Origin: Stachybotrys elegans
Lineage: Eukaryota; Ascomycota; Sordariomycetes; Hypocreales; Stachybotryaceae
Reading direction: 5' to 3'
Assembly: GCA_020746835.1 (NCBI GenBank)
Contig: JAGPNK010000020.1
Span: 372,001-436,000, forward strand
Length of the DNA stretch: 64,000 nucleotides
Part shown: positions 55,062 to 64,000 of the stretch, piece by piece
Layout of the letters: every line of letters starts with the position of its first letter
Position numbering within the stretch: position 1 is the stretch's first letter
The notes under the pieces: generated by a model
Databases searched by the model: none
What the model saw: the letters and a program-made list of their open reading frames with translations, nothing else
What the model was told of the DNA's origin: nothing
Translations under genes and position numbers: made by a program

Positions 55062-56103
55062 TGCTTGAAAGTGGAGGGACAGATTTTCAAGGCTATTGTG
55101 ATACTTTAGCGTGTGTTCAGAGTCTAAGAGACTGCCTTAGTATAGAATCATTTAGATTAACTAGTATTATAATATACTCTTGCTAAAGAGTATGTTGGAT
55201 ACGGATGAGGAATTCTTCTCTCTCGAGCCGGGGGCTCAAGGGCTTTATGTAGCCGTAGGCTGGAAGCAGAACAAGCTTTTCTCTGTTGGCAGCCTGGAGC
55301 AATGTCACGGGCTTCTCCAGCGTCATCGAAGCTTTCCATTAGCATCGTGGCGCTCTCCATCTGGGCATAGGTCATGGTCACAGTCACAGCAAGGCTTCTG
55401 CAGCGTCGGCAACCTTATTCAATAAGTCAACCGAAGCTTCCCAGCCGAGCACCGGCAACCTTGTGTGGTTGCAGTCAGTCAGAGCCTTCCATCTGACCCT
55501 GCTCCAACCCTCCATACATCCCGACATCCCGTCGCATCACATGCCTGCGCATGAGATCAGTGTGGCTTGTGACGGTGCTCGCAGCCACCTATGGCTTGGC
55601 CACTCGGCTAGTTGGCTACCCTGTACGCAAGGGCAGCCTAACAATGGCCTCATTATTGTTCTTCTCTACTGTTTATGACTGCATTGGTTGCTAGAGCACT
55701 AGACACTATCTCTACTATTTATTACTCTTTACTACTTATACTCTATGTTATATACTTTATACTATATACTTCTTTCTTTATTATATTAATATAAATAAAT
55801 ATATAAAAGTTTAATTTTTATAAAATAGAAAAAGCTATAAGCTTTAAACTAATCCAATAAGCAGATAAATAGTTTATCTATTTATACTAATTAGGGCTAT
55901 AATAGCAGCCCTGCTATCAATTTCACTAACAGTGGGTGTAGCCTCCTACCTAACTTACTAGTGGCGGGTGGGCTGGTCGTGGTGCAACTACCGGGTAGCG
56001 TGGACTAAACCCAAAAGGGGCGACCGCCTCGTCCCTGTTGAAAATTCTCTTTGCAACGAGGCGACTCTGCGTCCCAGCGACAACTTCGCTCTGCTTATTC
56101 GCC
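55062..56103. other. Intergenic, AT-rich core
   Basis: No gene supported. About 55675-55930 is strongly AT-rich with TATA/TTTA runs (for example ATTATATTAATATAAATAAA), unlike its surroundings, suggestive of a RIP-mutated or otherwise decayed repeat. Confidence 0.55.
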
Positions 56104-57016
56104 ATGTCCAACACAAGAAAGAGGGTCGCAGAGGATGCGGCGCCCTCGAAGAAGAAGCACAAGAAGAGGAAGGCCAATTTCCAGGAGAACGATGCCCTGG
56201 ATGCTGAGCTTGGAATCAACACTCTGTTCGGCCGCATGGACAGCCAGTTGCTGGCAGACCACCTGGCGCAGAAGCTGACCAGGTTTGGGAGCGACTTGAG
56301 TCCCGTCGAGATTTCCGATCTCACCATTTCAGGTGCGCCGCGCCTCCAGCCGACTGTGCTCGCCGACCATTGCGCCGATTGCTAATCCTGTCGCAGCCAA
56401 TTCCATACAAGACACCACCTCGTGGCAAGAGCCCAGGACGCTGGACAAGCTGCCGGACTTTCTGGAAAAGTTTTCCGAGGACCCTGAGAGTCTCGTCAAG
56501 GCACCCAAGAAGCATGGATCGCCGCATACCCTCATTGTCGCGGGCGCTGGACTCCGAGCTGCCGACATTGTGAGGGCGGTCCGCAAGTTCCAAGGCAAAG
56601 ACAACTTGGTGACAAAGCTGGTAGGACGCCGCCGAGGTCTTTCCACCACGCATAGTGCTGACCATCGCAGTTTGCCAAGCACATGAAGATCGAAGAGCAA
56701 GTCAAGTTGCTCAAGGGCAAGAAGACTGGCATCGGTGTCGGCACACCCGCCCGTCTCATCGAGCTGATTGAGAATGGTAAGAAGACTGCCTCAAGGTCGC
56801 CTCGGCGCTTCATTCAGTGGCTAACCGCACGTAGGAGCGCTGTCGCTGGACAATCTGCAGCGACTAGTCGTCGATGCCTCCCACATTGACCAGAAGAAGA
56901 GAGGTGTCATGGATATGAAGGACACGATGATGCCGCTGGCCCGTTTCCTGTCCAGGAAGGAGTTCACCCAACGATATGTGGATGAGGCGAAGCCAGTGGC
57001 CTTACTTTTCTACTAG
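56104..57016 (+). CDS. Cms1-like pre-ribosomal (90S/U3) processing factor
   Basis: Model join(56104..56332, 56397..56620, 56671..56776, 56835..57016), 246 residues. The basic N-terminus (SKKKHKKRKANFQ) suits nucleolar import. The rest follows the Cms1 pattern, a degenerate DEAD-box-like N-lobe without helicase motifs: SPHTLIVAGAGLRAADIVRA, KLLKGKKTGIGVGTPARLIE, LSLDNLQRLVVDASHIDQKK and MDMKDTMMPLARF. In yeast Cms1 associates with the 90S/U3 small-subunit processome. All junctions keep frame and the length fits short Cms1 orthologues. Confidence 0.88.
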
Positions 57017-57704
57017 ATACCCGATCAACAACCAACTGTGGCTTCTGTTACTTCTGTCGCTGAATACCTACCAACTAAGGGGCGCATGGCTGTTTTTAGT
57101 TATGTATCCTGAAAGCGCTTGTGATATGGTTTTACACCCATAACTACCTGTATAGCTACAAGGAGAATTTCACTGACTATTGGCACCTGAAATTGTTTAT
57201 AGTGACAGTAAATTAGTAGCAATCGTGCTACAAGAGGTAAAGGCTGGCCACAAAACTGACCACAATTAGAAGGCCGCCTGCTAGATAGGTAGACTCGCTC
57301 ATCTATTGATTTGATATCGTCTTTATCGCCAGAGAGGGGCTCCTCGAAGTCGCTGGTCTGTATCCCGTTGGGGTACGCGAACAGGAAATCCCACACAGGG
57401 AGACTTGCTTGCACTTTTCGTTGCGCTTGCCTCCGGCCTGTGCACCTGTCTGGCAGCTGCAGCCTCCCATTCCTTTCCCTTGGGTGACGGCCTCTTTCTT
57501 TGCCCATCCATTCCAGACTCCATGGCGCACAAGTCTATCTCCAACATCTTCCGACCGCCCTACCCCAGTCTCGTTTGGCACCAATCCCTCACTTTTTGGA
57601 TCTCGCATCCATCATTCACTCTCTCTTTTTGGTGACTATCGTTAATTGCGACAGCAACTTACTGCTACTTGTCACTCGTTCTCGTTACCCGAAAGGTCGT
57701 CAGC
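57017..57704. other. Intergenic with a dispersed repeat copy
   Basis: Holds the 3' region of the Cms1-like gene, repeat copy R8 and the promoter of the secreted protein gene. A plus frame over 57405-57635 is not supported as a gene. Confidence 0.5.
57308..57396 (+). repeat. Dispersed repeat copy R8 (near full length)
   Basis: GATTTGATATCGTCTTTATC, then GGGGCTCCTCGAAGTCGCTG, GTCTGTATCCCGTTGGGGTA and CGCGAACAGGAAATCCCACA. Used here as the orientation reference for the family. Confidence 0.85.
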
Positions 57705-59172
57705 ATGAAGACCATTCTTGCCTTTGGCCTGCTGCTGTCTGCCTCAGCGGCTCCAGTGAACGACCACGGGCCGTTCGAACCAGGTCAGCAGCTCTCGGCG
57801 GGTGTCTTTGCCAGTCTAACCCGCCATAGCTTGTGTAGGAGACTGTGTCGTGGCGGTGAAGAATCTAGGTGTCGAGGACAACACGGACCACAAGAATTCG
57901 ATCCAACCCGACCCATACTCGGGACCAGCCGAATCGGTCCTGCCACCCATAGAAGCAACATGTGATTCGGTCTTCAGCGCCATTCAGAGTGCCTCTCTAG
58001 CAGGCACCACAGGCACCACTACGCCTCAGACACTTCCCTCTGCAACTCCTCCGCCAGCGTACAGTACCGAAGATTCGACTTCCAACCCCCATTTCGCCTG
58101 TTCAGCATACCAACCGGACTGTGGCAATCCTATGAACTCAGGTGGTGATTCAGAAACAGAAGGCGAGGGAACCACATCTTTCTATCTTCCTCTCCCTACT
58201 ACCTGTCCTCCTCCTCAGACAAGCAGTCCGCAGAACTCATCACCCAGTGGTGAGGCCGCCCAGCCCCAAGAGGTCTGCACATGCAGTGACACAATCCCTG
58301 GCCTTCCTGATCAAGTCGAACCAGGTACCACGTTGCCGCCAGCACAAAACCCTACAAACTGCCCATTTGCGACTCACGCAACTGTTCACCAGTGTGGCAA
58401 CGGTGGAAACGTTGATGGCGACTTTCCTCATCCAACCCTTGGGAGCAACGATGCTCTTGTCTGCCCCGGAGAGGCATATCCAGAATGCCCCGACCCCAAT
58501 CAAACCATCGGCCCGGGCGGCAATGGTCCAACCGACGAATATGCCGACACCTCTTATCCCTTCGACGGTGGATGCCACCTAAGCCCCAACATAGGCAGAG
58601 GACATGGCCCAGCCACAGAGCCAATGCAATCACTTTACTCAACGCAGCACCCCGGGCACAGCAACCCAAGAGAGACGAGTTGCTTTGTTTTTGAGAAGGA
58701 AGATAGCCCAATAAGTCTACCTTCTGAAGCAATAGGCGACTCTTGGGGTTCGAATATCATGCCGCAACCCGGTGCGTTGTCGTATCCAATTGTCATTACT
58801 GTCATTGCTCCAGGGATTAAAGGGGGTCCCGTGACAAACGCTGTGACGATCTGGCAGTTTGCCCCTTCTGGATCAGGCAAGCCGGAGGTTATTGGGGGGG
58901 TTCAGTCCTCAGAAAGCCCATACCAACGGGACATCGATTCCCGGGTTCGCGAAGGCCAAACAGCCTATGATGAGGCACACGCAGGGCAGCACGCACCATC
59001 GTCCGAGCGATATGTGGAGCCATTACCGGAGGCAACTTCGTCTTTGCCTCTTCAGCCTCCATACGACACGGAGAGCGGTGGTGGATCGACCTGCTCAACG
59101 TCCTGGCTGACGCTGGCTTTTATCTTGACCACATTTATTACGTGGAGCTTCCTTGTGGTAATTGTGGAGTGA
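57705..59172 (+). CDS. Secreted, probably GPI-anchored Pro/Ser/Thr/Cys-rich protein
   Basis: Model join(57705..57783, 57839..59172), 470 residues. A clear signal peptide (MKTILAFGLLLSASAAPV) opens the protein and a hydrophobic C-terminus (WLTLAFILTTFITWSFLVVI) closes it after a small-residue region (GGGSTCSTS), the layout of a GPI-anchored surface protein. In between it is Pro/Ser/Thr/Asn/Gly-rich with dispersed Cys, and Cys-containing motifs recur (CSAYQPDCG, CTCSDTIPG, CPGEAYPECPDPNQ) without a recognisable enzyme domain. N-glycosylation sites are present. It may be a cell-wall or host-surface protein; this is inference. I do not recognise a family. Confidence 0.72.
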
Positions 59173-59826
59173 GGAGAGCTTCAGTTCATTTTGGCGAAGA
59201 CATGCATCGGCTCATTGCTATGGCTATTGTTATTTTTGGAAGATTGTCGTTTATCTTGTCGTTTACGAGGTTACTTGTCGATTATGTGCTGAATTTCTTA
59301 GCATAGTTAGTCTGCGAGCTTCCCTTTGCAGATGTAATGACGAGGATTAATGATAGACTTTGGAGAAACGCAGACTGGATTATCTCGTCTCAGGATAGTC
59401 TGTGGAATTATGATAAACTTAGTAAAGAGCAAGGCGGCATTATGCTAGTCATGTACCAGAGGATATTCTTGACAAGAAGAAGTAGCCACGGCGGCAATGG
59501 ATCTATATTGGCGTGCAGGCTGAGTTGACCGTCAGAACTTATCAATTGCTGGACTCCTATTGCGATACTCCGTACGGAATACTTGTGGTGAAGTTGAAGG
59601 TGGAATTGCGGAGCCTTCACGTCTGCCACTATGGTGAGGATGGTGGGGCCGCGTTCCAAAACAAGGGACCAGAAAAAAAAAGCGAAAATTCCACCCTGCG
59701 ATAAGATAACCACTGCATTGGAGTTTTCCTGCGCGACCGCTTACCGTATTTCCCTACTCATTCCATATCTACCGTCGGCTTCAAGCTTTCAATTCAGGTT
59801 CCGATAAGATCCAATCACTTTTCAAA
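59173..59826. other. Intergenic, Nop6 promoter
   Basis: No gene supported; short frames only. AT-rich in its first half. Confidence 0.5.
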
Positions 59827-60924
59827 ATGGTCAAGAGCAAACGCGCGAGAGACGCCGTCGAGGCTGAGGAGCAGCCCGTTGCTGAGCGCATCGACGACAA
59901 GCCGAGCAAGAAGCGCAAGACGGACGACGCCGACACCGACGTGAAGGAGAAGAAGAAGTCCAAGAAGGACAAGCATAAGAAGGAGAGCCGCAAGGAGAAG
60001 AAGGAGAAGCGCAAGGACATCCAGGATCTCCCTGACGACGATGCGGTCGAGGATATGAACATTGACAAGGAGGCTGGCGAGAAGCCCGAGGCGGCCGATT
60101 CTGATGCTGAAGTCAAGAAGGAGAAGAAGGAAAAGAAGAAGAAGGAGAAGGAGGAGAAGAAGAAGAAGGAGAAGGAGGAGAAGAAGAAGGACAAGAAAGA
60201 AAAGAAGGATAAGAAGGACAAAAAGTCCAAGAAGGAAAAGAAGGACAAGGACAACGCCGACGGCTCCAAGGACGAGGACGACGAGCCCATGACCAACGGA
60301 GACGCAGAGGCAGCCGAAGAAGGCGAGGACGCCGAGGCCTCTGGCGAGAAGCGCGACCGACACATCGTCTTCGTCGGGAACCTGCCCTTCACGGCGACGG
60401 CCGAGACCATCAAGGCGCACTTTGCGTCGCTGTCGCCCATCTCGGTGCGGTGCATGAAGAACCCCAACGACGACAAGCCGTGCCGCGGCATCGCCTTTGT
60501 CGAGTTCGGCAAGGTGTGGCACCAGCGGACGTGCCTGGACAAGTTCCACCACTCGCTGTTTGACGACGGCGTCTCGCCGGCGCGCAAGATCAACGTAGAG
60601 CTGACGTAAGTACTCCCCTAAACCTGCACCTGCCCTGCAGTCTCTTCTCTACTCTACTTTACCCTACCCTCGAATATCCCTTGATACTGACGCGTGCACT
60701 GCAGGGCCGGCGGCGGCGGCAAGTCCAAGCACCGACAGGAGAAGATCCTCGAGAAGAACAAGAAGCTCAACGAGAACCGCACCAAGCGCATCCACAAGGA
60801 GCAGAACGCCAAGGAGGAGGCCAAGAAGGCCTCGGCGCGCAAGGAGCAGATGGAGCAGAAGCAGGACGTCGAGGACAGCATACACCCCAGTCGTCGCGGC
60901 AGGGTTCCCGGGTACAACAGGTGA
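59827..60924 (+). CDS. Nop6-like nucleolar RNA-binding protein (RRM)
   Basis: Model join(59827..60605, 60705..60924), 332 residues. The N-terminal ~175 residues are an extreme Lys/Glu/Asp tract (KKEKKEKKKKEKEEKKKKEK), likely disordered and nucleolar. One RRM follows (residues ~180-260): RNP2 HIVFVGNLPF and RNP1-like CRGIAFVEFG. The C-terminus is basic and coiled (GGGGKSKHRQEKILEKNKKL). This layout matches yeast Nop6, a 40S ribosome assembly factor. The intron has donor GTAAGT and acceptor TGCAG. The Lys/Glu tract is encoded by AAG/GAG triplets, which makes a strong purine run on this strand (about 60115-60250). Confidence 0.88.
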
Positions 60925-61765
60925 ACAACGGCGGAGCGCGCCTGAATGCATACAGTACGTTGTTCGCGATGGGTTCGGCGTTGGGGAACCAGGAATTGCA
61001 TGGCTGAATAGAACAAAAATGGGAGACGGAAGAAGAAAGATGTTGAGCGACGAGAAAAGAATCCTGCGTGGATAGCAATGACCGCTGTGCCAGGTTTTAC
61101 GATTGGGATACCCGCGAGTATAGCATACGTACGAATGGATAGACCGTCTCTTTTTGCATCTCACTCAAGGCCTTTCGCATATTCACTTTGTGCGAATCGA
61201 GGCGGTGGGTTGCAAGGGGCTGGGGAAACGTGAAGTCACTGGAGCAAAAGCGAATAAGATAAATGACCACCTGCGTGCTATCTACAAAACAACGGGATAT
61301 CCTTGGTTGCTCGAGAAAAAAGAGAGACAAGTATGCGAGAAGAAAGGAGATGGCCCTTGCTGCTTGCCAGCGCCTTGTGGCCCAGACAAATCCAGGGCAG
61401 CACTCATGGAGGGAGGGAGCTCCCCGCTCCTCGAGAGCCCAGCCGTCTCCCTTGCCCCATGCATTGTCTGACATATTCTCGTCCGAGCGGGTTTCCGGAA
61501 GGTGGTAGTCGAGGAGTTGCGGCTCCCCATCGTGTAACCGGTCGTAACCTCTTCTCCTTACTCGCTTGCATCTCTGTATCTCTTAAGAGGAAAATTCAAT
61601 CGTGAGGGTGGCCCTCGGTATCATTAACAACGGCCAGTTTCGTAACGGGCGGCCCGGGCCCATCGCCTGATGGACTGCGGACCACTGTGGTTCTCTTTGC
61701 GTGTGTATTGCAGGGAGGAAGTAACTCGCGTCATCGGGCCCTGCAAGGTTGGCGTGTTTAGCCGT
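60925..61765. other. Intergenic, convergent
   Basis: 3' regions of the Nop6-like and Rac genes. No gene supported. Confidence 0.5.
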
Positions 61766-62811
<1,046 letters not shown>

Positions 62812-64000
62812 TTCTGTGTGATTTTGATGTGTTGGTGGAGGATGGGTGCTGGAAAGCGGTGGGCGAGATGCAGATCGAGAGATAAGAGGTCAGGTCCCAA
62901 GTGCCTTTTTCGGGGGGTGGTTGGGATTTGGAGTTGGCCAAACGGCTAGGATTGGGTAGGTAGGTAAAGATGGGGAAGGGGAAAAAGACAAGGGGAGGCA
63001 AAGGGGGAGTGCAAAGGGGGAGAATTGAGGAAATCGGGCGATTGGAATGGGAATCTGAAGAGGGGGGTGGAGGGGGGTTGCTGAGCTAAAGAAGAGCCCG
63101 AAGACGATTGACAGAGAGAGAGAGAGAAAGGGATGATGGGATGAGATGGTTCAAGGACGGGATGAGCTCGTAGAAGAGAGGGAGGGAGGAGAAATAGCAG
63201 GCGGGCTATGGTTGACTGATGATGGGAGGACGGTTTTAGCGGACGGGCGGTGGTGGATGGGTTGATGCTTGACTGGGGGGTGAGAGGGGGGGCTTTTCAG
63301 GCTTCAGGCGGGACGCTACAGGCAAGGCAGGGCAGGTCAGAACAACAGCACAGGGCACACAATGGGAACTCGAGGCCACTCACGGACGGATGTATGGAAG
63401 TAGGTACCTAGTAGGCGGGGGAGGGAATGGATGCCCCTACAAACCGTCCCTCCAGGTACATGCACGCGACTGACCTCTTCTTTGTCGACCTTAGCGGCGA
63501 AGGTACCTGTAAGTTTTGGAGAGTCGGGCTTGGGATGCATGGTACCGGCACGGAGGTCAGAGGTCAGAGGTCAGATACCTCCTTGCGTCTGTGTGGGTGG
63601 GTGAGCAGGTGGGTACCAGCCTGGCGGAAAAGTGCTGGGCAGGGCAAGGCGAGACACCAAAACCCCCCAAGACCAGACAAGATGGGCTTCTGGCTGGGTG
63701 GCGGGTGGCGGGTGGCGGGCGCGACAAGCTGGAGGCTGGAGAGGCTGGAGGGCTCTTGGCAGGCCCCTCTTGACGAGATATACAGTACATATGGACAGGC
63801 AAAGTCACGTAAGATACCTGAAAACCATTCGAATTGGACGTGCAGCGTCATGGCTGTGCGGTGAGCAAACGGGCACAGCAATACCACCGCCCACAAACAT
63901 GCCATTCACACAAGGCGCGCGCTCACACACACACACACAATACTTGTGCTGTGCGCACGCACATGTGGGCGGCGGCGGCGGCGGCGGCGGGTTTGGGGTT
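62812..64000. other. Rac upstream region, simple repeats at the right edge
   Basis: GA- and GGA-rich low-complexity sequence dominates 62900-63330, consistent with a purine-rich 5' UTR/promoter. A short run of TCAGAGG units lies at 63558-63576. A CA run (63924-63939) and GGC triplets (63969-63990) mark the edge. No gene supported. Confidence 0.5.

Noticed and set aside
60062..60292. Arg-rich ORF within the Nop6-like gene
   Set aside because: Frame-shifted reading of the AAG/GAG tract; the RRM and Lys/Glu tract are in the other frame.
59781..60593. Minus-strand Phe/Ser-rich ORF resembling a membrane protein
   Set aside because: Reverse reading of the same AAG/GAG run; hydrophobicity is a by-product of CTT/CTC codons.

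Overview
The window looks like a chromosomal segment of a filamentous ascomycete (Pezizomycotina, most likely Sordariomycetes; species not determined). Supporting signs are short GT-AG introns (mostly 43-100 bp), a fused phytoene synthase/lycopene cyclase, a NACHT-ankyrin NLR, fungal-only protein families, GC-rich genes separated by AT-rich or microsatellite stretches, and relics carrying stop codons that C-to-T change would explain.

Layout, left to right. 1-1.4 kb: the 5' part of a sugar transporter running off the left edge. 2-3.7 kb: degenerate tandem ORFs, an acidic microsatellite and three copies of a dispersed repeat. 4-11.5 kb: a block with a signalling/self-recognition flavour, made of an SRPK-like kinase, a C2H2-type zinc-finger protein and a five-exon NLR (serine hydrolase-NACHT-ankyrin). 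11.6-19.9 kb: a photobiology block on one strand, phytoene desaturase (carB type), phytoene synthase/lycopene cyclase (carRA type) and a DASH cryptochrome with a long Gly/Arg-rich tail. 20-23.5 kb: a long gene-poor stretch. 23.5-36.4 kb: a Dal5-type MFS permease, a large ankyrin protein, an Arp1-N/amidase enzyme, a secreted BBE-like FAD oxidase and a small kinase-fold protein. 37-43.2 kb: an unknown membrane protein, mitochondrial 2-methylcitrate dehydratase, an SH3 adaptor and a fungal conserved hypothetical. 43.5-47.4 kb: a very long unknown ORF interrupted by one in-frame TAG. 48.3-55.1 kb: a relic-rich zone (truncated hydrolase, broken nucleoside phosphorylase-CorA fusion, NmrA and TPR fragments) around an intact secreted subtilase. 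56-62.8 kb: conserved genes (Cms1-like, a secreted GPI-like protein, a Nop6-like RRM protein, Rac GTPase).

The clearest functional unit is the carotenoid pair: carRA makes phytoene from GGPP and supplies the cyclase, carB desaturates phytoene, and the adjacent DASH cryptochrome is a blue-light flavoprotein. No carX oxygenase or opsin is seen in the window.

The most unusual signal is a family of roughly 40-90 bp dispersed repeats, at least eight copies in both orientations, sitting in intergenic sequence and at broken gene ends. One copy lies exactly between the two truncated tail-to-tail genes near 49 kb and supplies the C-terminal codons of one of them. Gene models were spliced by hand from frame, splice sites and family knowledge; no search was run.
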